Source: Microcebus murinus (lineage: Eukaryota > Chordata > Mammalia > Primates > Cheirogaleidae). Taken from it: DNA of 64,000 nucleotides. The notes below the pieces were generated by a model. It searched no databases. It saw nothing but the letters and a program-made list of their open reading frames with translations, and was not told the origin of the DNA. A program made the position numbers and the translations under genes. Of the stretch, positions 1-11,410 are shown in pieces (the stretch's first letter is position 1; every line of letters starts with the position of its first letter). Where the stretch lies: assembly GCF_040939455.1 (NCBI RefSeq), contig NC_134110.1, positions 101,523,001 to 101,587,000 on the forward strand, written 5' to 3'.

Positions 1-1374
1 ATAAGCTCTCACCGTAGATAATGTAGCCGCAGTGGGTAAGTAGGATTTTGTTGAAGAGGGGGAAGTTTTTTTAAGCCAAGGAAAAAAAATACTGAAAAGT
101 AAATCTTTGTGTGCAGCCATTCAGTTCTGCAGATCTAAAATCTGTGCTTTTTAAATTATACTCTGTGGAGTAGGAGCTCACATCCAAAGGTCACAGTTAA
201 AAGTTTTGCATTGTTTGGGTTGCACTTTAAGATATTGATTATGCCACCACAACAGAACAATAGTAAATTGTAATTACTCTTCTTGCAGTATTTATCTTTT
301 TGCAAGGCATTCCAGAGCAGAGGTACACAATGCCCAAGAGTGTCAGAAGCAGCTCTTTCCACTTTATGCAAAATTAATATGCAGTTATGTGCCTAACTGG
401 ACTAGAAGTAAATAATAGGTTCCTAACAAAGGCTCATTGAATAAGGGATAGATATAACACATTTATGCCATAGCAGCCACCGTACCGTAGTGAAGAATTC
501 CAGAGAAGCAGTTTTTCTGTGGAAGGCAGGCACATCTCTCCCTCACTGAGAAAGGCTCTGCTTTCGTGCTCTGTGGGAGAGGCAGCATCAGTTAGGTGCC
601 TCCCAAGAGCCTGCAAGTTCTCAACTCCTGAGCTTCTGAGATTCAAACTACAAAACCAATACAAGGTAATTGTAATGAAATGCCCCAGCAACTTGAAGAA
701 GAAGACTGGTCATTGTATAACATAAATTTAAAATGCATTTCTTATTGTGGACCTGGTCAAAAAGGCAGAAATACACTTTCCTACCTGATAGTACCAAGAT
801 ATTTAAACTGTGTCTTCATTTGAGTGAAGGGACGAGTTGACCAGAAACAGAGTTCTGGGTCACATGAGCAAACATTGTTGGAGCTCAGGGTCCAAGGGGC
901 CTTGACCTAAGAACTTGATCTGTCCAGTCTAAGTGACAGGTACATCGTCAGTGTAGTGATCACTTCATAATAACCTGATACCAGCTAATACCCAAACCAC
1001 ATGATTTCTCTCTCCACTCTGATACAAGCCCTGCTAAGAATACTTCTGATTAGACTTTGTGTTCCCTTAAGTTCATGTATAGTTGGAGAAGGTGTGGAGC
1101 ACAGAACCCAATTCATTATTCAGAATCCTTGGCAGTTGGCATCACAGTTTCATGAGCTTGGTTGAAGTGAATCTGTTTGCAGAGATAGATCCACTGCCCA
1201 TGCTGACAACAGTCGGTCAGCAAAACTAAAAGCCAGACCTTGGAGCAGGGCAGCAGCATCCTGTGATATTCAAACAGGTCTAACACAACCGCATTAAAAA
1301 CTATAACAATAATTAGCTATCCTTTAAAAAATGAATACTGACATAGCCCTACACAATATAGTATAATAGTTCAT
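1..1374. other. No recognised feature (unique-looking DNA)
   Basis: Short open frames are present here on both strands, but none has a recognisable protein motif. I see no repeat signature, CpG cluster or convincing exon. It ends where a MIR begins. Confidence 0.5.
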
Positions 1375-1990
1375 AGCAAGGATTTCAGCTCTACACTGCC
1401 TGAAAACTGTGTCCCAGTTTCCTTTCCTCTAAAATGGGGTTACCCCCAAGTGCCCATCAACACATGAATGGATTAATAAAATGTGGTATATGTATACCAT
1501 GGAGTACTATTCAGCTATAAGAAACAATGGTGATATAGCACCTCTTGTATTTTCCTGGATAGAGCTCGAACTCATACTACTAAGTGAAGTATCCTAAGAA
1601 TGGGAAAATAAGCACCACATGTACTCACCAGCAAATTGGTTTCACTGATCAACACCTAAGTGCACATATAGGAATAACATTTACCGAGTGTCAGGCAGGT
1701 GGGAGGGGGGAGGAGGGGATGGGTATATACATAATGAATGTGATGCGCACCGTCTGGGGGATGGACACGCTTGAAGCTCTGACGGGGGGGGGGGCGGGCA
1801 AGGGCAATGTACATAACCTAAACGTTTGTATCCCTATAATATGCTGACATAAAATAAAATAAAATGGGGTTACCAAAAGTGTTGCACTAGTGGGACTGTG
1901 AGGATTAAATGATTTGATTTATATAAAGCACCTAGAATGGGACCTGGCACAAAATGAGTGTTATATAAATGTTTACTATTATCATCATTC
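1375..1990 (+). mobile_element. MIR SINE, split by an L1 insertion
   Basis: The left part (to about 1444) has the MIR core pattern 'cagtttcctttcctctaaaatgggg'-like, which in MIR lies between the tRNA-derived head and the core. The right part (1875-1990) has the MIR continuation: 'gtgaggattaaatga', 'aaagcaccta', 'cctggcac' and an 'ataaatgtt' end. The two halves are collinear and are separated by an L1 3' end at 1445-1860. Orientation is plus. MIRs are ancient tRNA-derived SINEs moved by L2 machinery, so this copy predates primates and was later a target for L1. Confidence 0.75.
1445..1860 (+). mobile_element. 5'-truncated L1 (3' UTR and end of ORF2) inserted in MIR
   Basis: It starts with the usual ORF2 C-terminal codons seen across L1s ('gtgcccatcaacacatgaatgg', the 'ggagtactattcagc' segment). 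It continues through the 3' UTR with a G-rich stretch (1782-1798) and ends in an A-rich (ATAAA)n tail at about 1847-1860. A 14-bp target-site duplication, aaaatggggttacc, flanks it at 1431-1444 and 1861-1874. That confirms a target-primed reverse transcription event and plus orientation. It is severely 5' truncated and non-functional. Confidence 0.9.
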
Positions 1991-2810
1991 TCTTTTATTT
2001 AGTCAATTTTAGAAGAGAAAATAACCAATAAATAAATAAGAGGTTTAAAAAAATTCTGAGATGTAGGATTCAGAGACAATTTAAGTCAAACTCAAGAAGA
2101 ATTAGAATACAAAAATAAAAACCTTAAAGAACTAAAATGTTGAAGTTTCCTATTCTTCTTGGAATTCTAATATCAATTTCAAAAAATTGATTCACCAAAT
2201 TTTGTGATGTATTTAATTTAATGATGTATTTGCCAAAATGCAGGTTTCTTAGGTTAGTCCTTTAATTACAGATTAATTTTGAATCTACTAGTTTTAAATA
2301 CATTTAAGCTGTAAGATATTAATACCTTTTTCTCCCAATCATATTTATTTACCATAGAGGAAAATATATTTTTATTCTGAACCTTTCGTATCATGTAAAT
2401 TTAGAAAAAAAAACATACAATTGCAAGTTATGCTGCTTCACTGCCCTTCCATTTGAAGAGTGTGGAAAGATCTGTTGCTGACAATGAAATCAAAATAACC
2501 TATAGGTAAAGTTACTAATTGGATTATTTTTCCCACATTGAGATTCCAATGGAGAAAATCACATTGGAGTTGAGCAGTTTATTAATAGGAATGATGTGCA
2601 TAAGAGAAAAAAGAACTGACTCAATTGTCACCTGGTAATGTAGTCAAATGAAGGAAACTGAAATTAGGATATAAGTTCTCATGGAGGGGCAGCTATTGGG
2701 TGTGTTCTTATGGGGAGGGGAGACGGGGACAGATGGGGGGACTTAGCAGAGCCACCCAGGATTTATAAAAGCTTTAGAGCAACAACAGCAAAAGAAAATC
2801 AAACACTTAA
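1991..2810. other. AT-rich stretch, nothing recognised
   Basis: AT-rich sequence with many short A and T runs. I see no repeat family, coding motif or regulatory cluster. A short G-rich segment lies at about 2712-2740. Confidence 0.5.
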
Positions 2811-2824
2811 AAAACAGGAATCAA

Positions 2825-3163
<339 letters not shown>

Positions 3164-3454
3164 AAAACAGGAATCAACCAAGTTTTACCTAGAGAAGGTA
3201 CCAAGGTATACAGAGGAGGAAGAACTCAACTCTCTGTACCAAATCCCCTCACACCAACTGCCTGTCTGTGTGTGTGTGGGAGAGTTAGAGGAGCATGGAT
3301 ACTTAATTCTGAAAGTCATTAGGTGAAGGGAAATATATTTTATTTGAAACTGTTACTCATTCTTTATTTCTGCCAACATTTTTTTATGACATGGAAGTCT
3401 GGGATCTGCCTCAGAGTGTAAACAAATAATGATAAAGGCCATGCTCTAAATATA

Positions 3455-3783
3455 GGCCAGGTGCAATGGCTCACGCCTGTAATGCTAGCACTCTGTGGGA
3501 GGCTGAGGCGGGCAGATCGCTCTAGGTCAGGAGCTCGAGACCAGCCTGAGCAAGAGCGAGACCCTGTCTCTACTAAAAATAGAAAGAAATTAACTGGACA
3601 ACTAAAAATATAGAAAAAATTAGCCACACATGGTGGTGCATGCCTGTAGTCCCAGCTTCTCGGGAGGCTGAGGCAGGAGGATGGCTTGAGCCCAGGAGTT
3701 TGAGGTTGCTGTGAGCTAGGCTGACGCCACGGTACTGTAGCCCAGGCAACACAGTGAGACTCTGTTGAGTCTCAAAAAATAAA
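3455..3783 (+). mobile_element. Dimeric Alu SINE, older copy
   Basis: Both monomers are present, with more substitutions than the neighbouring copy at 2825 ('ggccaggtgcaatggctcac', 'ttagccacacatgg'). It ends in an interrupted A-rich tail (aaaaaataaataaata). A possible short duplication, taaatatag, occurs at 3447-3455 and 3784-3792 and is too short to be firm. It uses a Pol III internal promoter and L1-dependent retroposition, and codes for no protein. Confidence 0.93.
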
Positions 3784-3792
3784 TAAATATAG

Positions 3793-4539
3793 TATCTTGG
3801 TTCAATAATGGAAGAATAGAGAATTGTTTCCTCTCAAGATTTTTTTTCTTTCTGAACTTGTATTAATTTAGAGTTTAGGCTGATAATCTGTTCAGTAGCA
3901 ACCTTTCATAGTCCCATAAATTGTAATATTCAGCTTCATAATATAATGTAAATATCCGAGCATCACTCAGGAGATGGAGGGCTATCCTTTTTGCCGTAAC
4001 CACAGAAGCACATCATGTCTCTCTGAAACCATGAAAGCAGCTGAAAGCTGTAACCATGCTTACATGGGCACCCCCACTGCCCCTCCCCCTGTGTCTGTCT
4101 GCTCTTTGCTCTGGTCTGTGGGAATCTCCTTGTGACCTGCAATAAAGGCTTTCATCCATGTGTCAATCTCTCTCTAACTCTCATTCCCTGATTTCTCTGG
4201 TGCAGCCAGGATTGTCCAGGGTGAGCTCTGCCAAACCACCCATCTGTTGTTTAGAAAATACCTCCTCATTGCATGGCTTTAATAAGTGTGGTCAAAGGAG
4301 GCCTGGGCATCCCATCCTATGCTGAGGTGAGTTAGAGAGTGCTCCTGGGAGAAGCTCTGAGCACATACCTCAGCATAGCTCCAGATATGCCAAGAAAGGC
4401 GGAAAAGACACAAGGCAAAACAAGCATGCCGTCATCTTCCGATCTTTTACTTCTAAAAGAGGAAGAACCTCTGTTTCTTTCTTTAAACTTGCCATGCACA
4501 AAGTGTGACTATCTATGGTGCTGTACTATTTGTTTTTAA

Positions 4540-4540
<1 letters not shown>
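3793..4540. other. Mostly unannotated; possible LTR remnant at about 3960-4240
   Basis: About 3960-4240 has LTR-like traits: an AATAAA at about 4141 followed about 55 bp later by a CT-rich U5-like stretch ('ctctctctaactctc') and 'ggtgagctctg'. I cannot identify terminal TG/CA ends, a TATA box or a duplication, so this is only a suggestion. The rest shows nothing recognisable. Confidence 0.3.

Positions 4541-4593
<53 letters not shown>
4541..4593. repeat. (CA)n microsatellite
   Basis: An uninterrupted run of about 26 CA dinucleotides. It is expected to be length-polymorphic and can adopt Z-DNA. Confidence 0.98.
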
Positions 4594-4595
<2 letters not shown>

Positions 4596-5144
4596 TTCCC
4601 ATATCTAAATACACATCTTGTCCAAACATTCAAGATATGAAGCTATAGTTTCTTTTTAACAAATTACAGGCTCTGGCTTTCTATAGCTAAGTCCAGGGAG
4701 ATCACATGGCTGTGTCAGGAGGCAGCTCCTTGCCCTTGGCCTGCCCGCGTGCAGTGGCGTGTGCTGTGTGTGCAGAGGGAGCTCCTCCAGCCCTGCGGAT
4801 GCTGGACTCTGTGTTCTGGCATCAGTGTCGCTCTTCTGGCCATAGTAGGAATCCAAGCCATCTGGTGTGTGGCTCCCCTGGGCTCTGAGCATGGGGTCAT
4901 GGTTATGACAAGGGAAAATGTTAACAAGCATTGCAAGGTGATGACAAGGTTACAGAGGCAGAGGGTTTTGAATGTGGTGGTGACAGATGGTTGTCTAAAG
5001 GACCCCGAAGGAAACAAAGGAAATCCATGTACCCCTGGCTCTCTAAAGTCTTCCCCTGAGAGTCTTTGTGGAGACCTAGTTTTCTCACTCCTTCATTACC
5101 CACTTTTAATCTGACATCATTTCTTGTCAATTCCCTTTCCTAGC
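4594..5144. other. No recognised feature; overlapping short open frames
   Basis: Several overlapping frames of 60-121 codons lie on both strands here. They overlap one another, lack motifs and have no splice-site or promoter context that would select one, so I treat them as chance. Confidence 0.45.
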
Positions 5145-5330
5145 ACTGCACCATGCAATACGGTAGCCATTAGCCACATGTGGCAGTTTCAATTCAAATC
5201 AATTAAAATGAAATGTAATTTAAGTTCAGCCCAACCATGCTAACCATATTTCAAGTGTTTAATAGCTGCATGTAGCTACTAGCAACTATATGGGACAGCA
5301 GAAATTAGTGCTGTCCTAGAACAGAACTCC
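5145..5330. mobile_element. MER3-like hAT miniature DNA transposon
   Basis: Contains 'gtagccattagccacatgtgg', an AT-rich middle ('tcaaatcaattaaaatgaaatg'-like), 'atttcaagtgtttaatagc' and, at the right, 'gggacagcag' and 'tgctgtcc'. This is the arrangement of MER3-type hAT MITEs, which have inverted ends related to CAGxGCTGTCC. It is non-autonomous and has no coding capacity. The exact ends are not resolved. Confidence 0.7.
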
Positions 5331-6286
5331 CCATTCCCATAGTTTCAGTGGTGACCCACACTGGAATAGTGGTCCACGCTACAGTTGTCCTTGGGCATTT
5401 GTGCTCTTCCATCTGTAGCCTCTGTCTTTCTTCATTTCCACTCTCACCCTCTTTCTCACCCTCCATGAGCTAGTCTGGTCCGCACACATTTTCCTCGGGT
5501 TTGGAACTGTTATCATTCAAAGCAGTTCCTTTTGAAAAGACTGCAGTGCCACCCAAAACCAAGCTGTTGGGTGATGGCTCAAAAGCTTTAGCTGTTGCTT
5601 CAGAGACCGTGATATTGAGCCAGACGACTTGAAAATCCAAGAGATTCTCTTAGGGCAAGAAAGAAAGATCATAGTCATTCAGATTTAAATTCTTCAACAT
5701 CAAACTGTCTAAGGTCAGTGCTCTTTTACTTTCCTTTGAGAAGTGATTAAAACTACGGAGAGCTGCCATTCCCAGAAGGAGCAAACACACTTACTAATAA
5801 TAGCTGATGTTTATTGAATGCGGAATCAATGTCGGGCATTGAGTGCTTCCCAGACTCTCCCTTTTCCATCCTTTTGATGAAAGTGTTATCATTATCTCCA
5901 GAAAGTCTTATATCGTATAAACATAGGCTACATCTTCTTCTCTGGCATAAAGAAAACAATCATAAAAATTAACTATGCACTAACCTACAGAAAAATCTCA
6001 ATAAATGTAAATGAATCAATAGCATATGGACTGTGTTTTCTGATAAGCAGAAAATAAAATAATAGAAATCATTAACAATGGTTAGCTAAAAAATCTTTCT
6101 ATGTGACTGAAATTTAAAAACAAAACCCATATAATTAAAAGTTAAAATAACCATTGAATTAATGACATCATAAGAGAAATTTTAAAAATATTTATCTTTT
6201 AATGATAATGAAAACACTGTATGTCTATTTATGAAGAAATAGTTAAAGAATTACTTAGAAAAAAATTATAGCTTAAATTGTAAATC
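5331..6286. other. No recognised feature
   Basis: The first half is of mixed composition and becomes AT-rich after about 5950. There is no recognisable repeat, coding motif or CpG cluster. Confidence 0.5.
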
Positions 6287-6299
6287 AAGAAAGAATGAT

Positions 6300-6639
<340 letters not shown>

Positions 6640-6652
6640 AAGAAAGAATGAT

Positions 6653-7009
6653 AGGAACAAAACAAGTCAGAAAAGGAGCAAATGAATAAGCAAATTCATT
6701 CCAGTTTGTTTTTGTCTTTTCTTCTTTAAATACCAATCTTTTAAATTCTTGCATTTTAGTAAAAAAGCTACCTTTTTATGGATGTTAGCAGTTTATTGAC
6801 CTAATATTTGTAAATGGTCTTTTTTGGCAGGTAAAATTATGTAATGCAGTGTTTGAAACAGGAGAAAAATTTTTGTTCCTTTTTATTTCCTTTTTTTTTT
6901 TAACTGTATAATGTCCCTCAAGTTATATGGCAGTGTACCTTATGCCACTGAATTTCCAAAGTGTACTAATTTTTTTTACTATGCTTCAAATAAATAGAAA
7001 AAATAGTTA
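6653..7009. other. AT-rich, nothing recognised
   Basis: T-rich and A-rich sequence with a poly(T) run at about 6889-6901. It may be a badly decayed part of the L1 that becomes recognisable just downstream. Confidence 0.4.
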
Positions 7010-8130
7010 AAAAGAAAAACACATAAGAAGAAAGCAATAGAAATAATCAACAAAAACTGGACACTTTAAAAAGATAAATAACTCAGACAACCTTCTGTCT
7101 GCATTCTCAAGAAAAAAATAAGAGAAGATATAAACAAAATAATCATGAAAGAAGGTGCTTAGATGTGTTACAGAGATCTTAAAATTACAAAGAAATAAAA
7201 GTAAATGGGCCAATAAACATTGAAGAATTTGAAACACTGGCCCAAAAGCTGTCCACTGCACTCCTACTCCCTCTCTCACTCTCACAATAACTGCCAGAAC
7301 TAGGCAGTTTTACATCTGAGTTGAATATACTAAACTTTTCCAGGAACAGATCATCTTTACCTTATATTAGTTCCAAAAAAATGATAAAAGAGAAAGCTGT
7401 CAAGCTCATTTTGTGACACTACTATAACCTTGATGCCCAAATTGCATAAGAACAGTATAAGAAAAAAACATTGTGAGATAATTTTCCATAAACACAAACA
7501 TTTAAATAATAAATTACACAACCTATACATCATGCTAACTTACCTCCTATCCCAAGAATGGTTTAACAACAACAAAAAAACATCTGAAGGAGAAAAACCA
7601 CATGATGATTTTAAAAGATGTAGAAAAAGCACTTTAACACCTATATAGGTTAAAACCTCTTAAACCAAGAATCTAAGAACTAAAAATCACACCAAACCTC
7701 ATTTTTAGTAGAGAAACTATAGAAGCATTTTCTAAAAGTTTTAATATATTACTGGTGACCAAAGAAAAAAGAAAATAATATTAAAAACTCATAAACATAA
7801 TTTTTATAAATAAAAATAATAGGTAGAACAAAAATCAGAAGAGAATAATAAAATAGTAAATAAACAGCAAAAAGCAGTGAAAATATAGTAAAAAAATAGA
7901 ATAATTAAAGATCATTGTGGGTACTATGTACAAGATGGATAGTATTTCTCTATAATCAGTTATAGTCAACTAGATCTTTATTGAGAAAAGTTTTCCAACC
8001 CTACTGAAGGACATAAAAGAAAATATAAACAAATGTAGTGTGTATCTGGTTCATGGATTGTTAATTTCCCATAAATTGTTTCATTAAGTGAAACCAATTA
8101 GAATAAATGTCACAGCAGAACTTTGAAGGA
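7010..8130 (+). mobile_element. Old L1 fragment, ORF2 reverse-transcriptase region (left part)
   Basis: Heavily diverged but collinear with L1 ORF2. The clearest stretch is about 7550-7640 ('caagaatggtttaacaacaac', 'cacatgatgattttaaaagatg', 'agaaaaagcactttaac'), matching the reverse-transcriptase region between fingers and palm. At 8000-8100 it resembles the region around 'gttcatggattg', further 3' in ORF2. No intact reading frame survives. It is interrupted by a minus-strand L1 at 8131 and resumes after 9000. Confidence 0.7.
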
Positions 8131-9000
8131 AACATTTTTTTCTTTTTTCAAATTTCAAAATATTAAGGGGATACAAATGTTTTTGTTACATGGATAGCTT
8201 TTATAATGTTTTAGCCAGGTCTTTAAGTGTTCCCATCATCTGAATAATGTTCACTGTAGCTGTTAGGTAAGTTTTTACCCCTCTTCTTCTCTCCCTTCCC
8301 CTCTTCTTGGTTTCCAACAATTTTTACTTCTTTCTGTGTCCATGAGTGGTTATCAATTAGTTCCAAATTATTAGAGCATACATGTGGTGTTTGTTTTTCT
8401 GTTCTTGAGATAGTTCACTTAGGATAATGGTCTCCCAGTTCCATCCGAATTGCTGCAAAAGATATTAATTCATTCCTTTTTATGGCTGAGTAGTAGTCCA
8501 TGGTATGTGTATACACCACATTTTGTGAATCCACTCATAAATTGATGGGCACTCAGGTGGATTCCACATCTTTGCAGTTGTGCATTGTGCTGCAATAAAC
8601 ATTCAAGTGTGAGTGTCTTTGATAAAATCACTTCTTTTCCTATGGGTACAAACCCAGTAGTGAGATTGCTGAATTGAATGGTAGGTTGACTTTTAGTTCT
8701 TTGAGGAATCTCCACACTGTTTTCCATAGAGTCTGTACTAATCTGCAGTCACACAAACAGTGTGTAAGTGTTCCCTTCTCTCTGCATCCATGCCAGCATC
8801 TGTTGTTTTGGGATTTTTTACTAAGAGTCACTCTGACATGAGTAAGGTGATACCTCATTGTGGTTTTATTAATAATTTGCATTTCCCTGATGATTAGTGA
8901 TGTTGAGCATTTTTTCATACCTTTATTGGCCATTTGTCTATCTTCTTTTGAAAAGCTTCTGTTCATGTCTTCTACCCACTTTTTAATGAGAACTTTTCTA
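8131..9000 (-). mobile_element. 5'-truncated L1 (3' UTR and ORF2 C-terminus) inside an older L1
   Basis: The 3' end is at the left: poly(T) at 8135-8146 is the reversed poly(A) tail. The 3' UTR follows, then the reversed ORF2 end. A minus-strand frame of 108 codons at 8640-8966 carries the L1 ORF2 C-terminal segment, including the CX3C region and '[14 protein letters not shown]'. It is 5' truncated within ORF2. No clear target-site duplication is seen. Confidence 0.9.
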
Positions 9001-9145
9001 TGATTCTAAAAATAATATAAAGTAATAAATTTCCACAAATAATGAAGATACTTTTTCAGAAATAAGAGTGAAAAGGTTAGCTGTAGCATAGGAACACACA
9101 GAACAGTGGAACAGGCCAGTGATCCCAGAAACACTTACAAACCTG
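9001..9145 (+). mobile_element. Old L1 fragment, ORF2 (right part)
   Basis: It resumes the L1 broken at 8130: 'tgattctaaaaataatat' and 'gaacagtggaacagg' match successive ORF2 segments downstream of the reverse transcriptase. It fades out where the GC-rich block begins. Confidence 0.55.
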
Positions 9146-10100
9146 GCAAGAGCCCCAAAGCCCCACCTGCTCCTGGAGCGCGGCGCCTTCGGAACCCTCC
9201 CACGGCAGGGCCGGGCGAGCTGCGGGAGCCCACTTTCTCCTTTGCCTCCTTGGGGGTCCTGCCGATTCAAACCTCAGGGCACTGTGTCACCTGCCAGGTA
9301 TTGGCTTCCTGTGGCCCAGTGTGAGCAGAACAGGGGAGCGGGGCGACTTCCGAATGCTGAGCGGACCCTCCCCCTGGTTGCGCACGGGCGAGGGCCTGGG
9401 GACAGGTGCGCCTCCACACAGCCCGTCCTACCCCTGCCCGGCCTTGGCCTAACTTTCTGTCTGCGCTTGGTTTTGTCTTTACTTTTTTCTTCCTTTTATT
9501 CTTCTTTTTCTTGTTTGTTTGTTTTTTCTTTCTTTCCACCAACTTGGACTAACCGACGCCGACTCCCGACTTCGCCCTGTCCTCTCGTGTGTCTCCTTGG
9601 AACTGGCTCCGCGCGCTGGCCTCCCGCCCGCTCCGGCCTCCCGCGCGCCGGCCTCCCTCCCCCGCGCCTCCCCCCCTCCCCCGCGCCTCCCCCCTCCCCC
9701 GCGCCTCCCCCCTCCCCCGCGCCTCCCCCCTCCCCCGCGCCTCCCCCCCTCCCCCGCGCCTCCCCCCTCCCCCGCGCCTCCCCCCCTCCCCCGCGCCTCC
9801 CCCCTCCCCCGCGCCTCCCCCCTCCCCCGCGCCTCCCCCGCTTCCGTACCCGGCCAGCCGCGCCAGCGCCCCCGCCAGGCACGCGACTGCAGAAGCTTTC
9901 CGGTGCGGCCTGTGCCGTCGCTCCTCCTGCCTGTTGTTTGGATTGGTTTTGTCGCCTGGGAGGACCTGCCGACGACACAGCCGTAGAGGTGTGTGTGTTC
10001 TGTCCTCTAAACCGGCAGTTCAGAATCTTGCGCGTGTCTTCTAGTCAGGAGCGCTCACCTCGCGCAGCCCCACGTAGGGTGCGGTAGACACTCGGAGAGA
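9146..10100. promoter_or_regulatory. CpG-dense block (candidate CpG island)
   Basis: Sharp rise in G+C and CpG compared with the AT-rich flanks: 'gagcgcggcgccttcgg', 'gagcggggcgacttccg', 'ccgacgccgactcccgacttcgcc' and many others. It includes the minisatellite at 9664-9846 and a pyrimidine-rich tract at 9475-9540. I recognise no exon, start codon context or splice pair. Retained CpGs suggest either an unmethylated promoter-like island or a recently expanded GC-rich sequence. The sequence alone cannot decide between these. Confidence 0.5.
9664..9846. repeat. GC-rich minisatellite, 18/19-bp unit, 10 copies
   Basis: The motif GCGCCT starts at 9664, 9683, 9701, 9719, 9737, 9756, 9774, 9793, 9811 and 9829. 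The ten starts are thus 18 or 19 bp apart, the difference being one C in the C-run. The unit is GCGCCT plus C-runs around a single T. The minus strand is runs of five or more G separated by single A, which fits a G-quadruplex motif in every unit. Because 18 is a multiple of three, it keeps frames open on both strands and produces spurious proline-rich open frames. Confidence 0.97.
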
Positions 10101-10287
10101 AGCAGCTGCAGGGGCTTCTCAGAAGCCTTAAACCAAGAAAGTGTTGTGTTATTGTACCAATTCATAAAGTATGATTTTAGAGACCTCAACTAAAATATTT
10201 CCCAAACTAAGAGTTACGAAGCATTTCAGGTCCCGTAGGCCATAGCCTGCGACAGGCAACCCCAGGGACATCGCCCGGAAGACAGAA

Positions 10288-10395
10288 TTTCAGGCGCCAC
10301 GTCTGACCTACTGAATCAGAATCTGTGCTTTTTAAAAAAGATCCCAGATCCCCAGTTGGTTCACCTGCATGTCAAAGTTTGAGAAATACTGTGGT
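10288..10395. mobile_element. hAT-Charlie MITE fragment (MER5/MER20 type)
   Basis: Contains 'tgacctactgaatcagaatctgtg', 'aaaaaagatcccagatccccag' and 'gtcaaagtttgagaaatactg', the order seen in hAT-Charlie MITEs such as MER5A and MER20. I cannot separate the two by eye. Non-coding and truncated. Its left neighbour, 10101-10287, shows nothing certain, nor does 10396-10636. Confidence 0.6.
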
Positions 10396-10636
10396 TTTTT
10401 TTCCCCTTTATTCCTTCTTAAGAAGACTCAGATTTAAACATTTAGATGTAGGCATCTAGAATATGTGCGCATACTTGTGATATTGTGATTTTACATATAT
10501 GTAAATATACATTTATACATACGTAGGTTTGTGTCCTTGGTCTCTAGCTCATAGCTCCCATAGCCTTTGTCACCATCTTTTGTTATAATGTTGGGGCACT
10601 TTAGGCTTCAGAAATAAACTGTAGGAAACAGAATCA

Positions 10637-10660
10637 ATCTCTCTCTCTCTCTCTCTCTCA

Positions 10661-10686
<26 letters not shown>
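10637..10686. repeat. (CT)n microsatellite
   Basis: A CT run with one A interruption near its middle. The plus strand is pyrimidine only, so it is H-DNA prone. Confidence 0.95.
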
Positions 10687-10691
<5 letters not shown>

Positions 10692-10719
10692 TCGCCTGCC
10701 TTCCTTTCACCTGCCCAAG

Positions 10720-11410
10720 GCAGGACTCTAATCTGACTGTGGATGGATCAGAAGACCCTCATTCCATGAAGGGTCCTGCCCCACACCCTGGAGGAAGGAA
10801 TGCTGCACAGAGAGGCCAAGAAGAATCTGAACAGACAGGTCTTGGGTTTAGATTATGCCCATCACATTTGACATGGTTGTCCATTCTTCAGCCACAGACA
10901 ACCAATGAAGTCTCCATAAAAGGCCTGAAAGACAGGGTTTGGAGAGCTTCCAAAGAGCTGAACGTGTGGAGGCTTACAGGGAGGTGAACCCGAACACATC
11001 CGCATGCTTGGGAGGGTGGTGCACCCCAACTCCAGGGGACGCCAGCTCCTGTGCTCAGGACCCTTCCAGACCTCTCCCTGCATATCTCCTCATCTGGTTG
11101 CTTACTCGTATCCTTTGAAATATCCTTTGTAATAAACCAGTAAATGTAAGTGTTTCCCTGAGTTCTCTGAGCCACTTTAGCAAATTAATCAAACCTAAAG
11201 AGGGGATTGTGAGAACCCCAACTTGAAACCAGTCGGTCAGAAGTTCCAGAGGCCTGGACTTGGGACTGGAGGGGCTTATGGGACTCAGTCTCGTGGGTCC
11301 CCACAAGTGCTATTTCCAGGTTGGTGGTGTCAGACCTGACTGGGAGGATGCCCAGCTAGCGTCCACTGCAGAACTGATTGCTTGCTTCCTGGGGGGAGAA
11401 ATCCCCCCAC
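10720..11410 (+). mobile_element. Endogenous retrovirus LTR, probable solo LTR
   Basis: An AATAAA at 11131-11136 is followed by 'gtgtttccctgagttctctgagcc', 'gcaaattaatcaaacc', 'tgagaaccccaact' and 'ccagtcggtcag', then 'tttccaggt', 'gcccagctagcgtccactgcag' and a short G6/C6 hairpin at about 11391-11408. This order resembles mammalian ERV LTRs in their R-U5 part. I cannot name the family. No viral gag, pol or env sequence adjoins it, so a solo LTR is the simplest reading. The 5' boundary is uncertain. Confidence 0.6.

Noticed and set aside
9664..9846. CRISPR-like periodic array
   Set aside because: Units are 18-19 bp with no unique spacers, in a vertebrate genome: an ordinary minisatellite.
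9119..10087. 322-codon plus-strand open frame, and overlapping frames on both strands
   Set aside because: It spans a GC-rich, stop-poor block and an 18-bp minisatellite that keeps every frame open. Only low-complexity proline/serine/arginine repeats result, with no domain.
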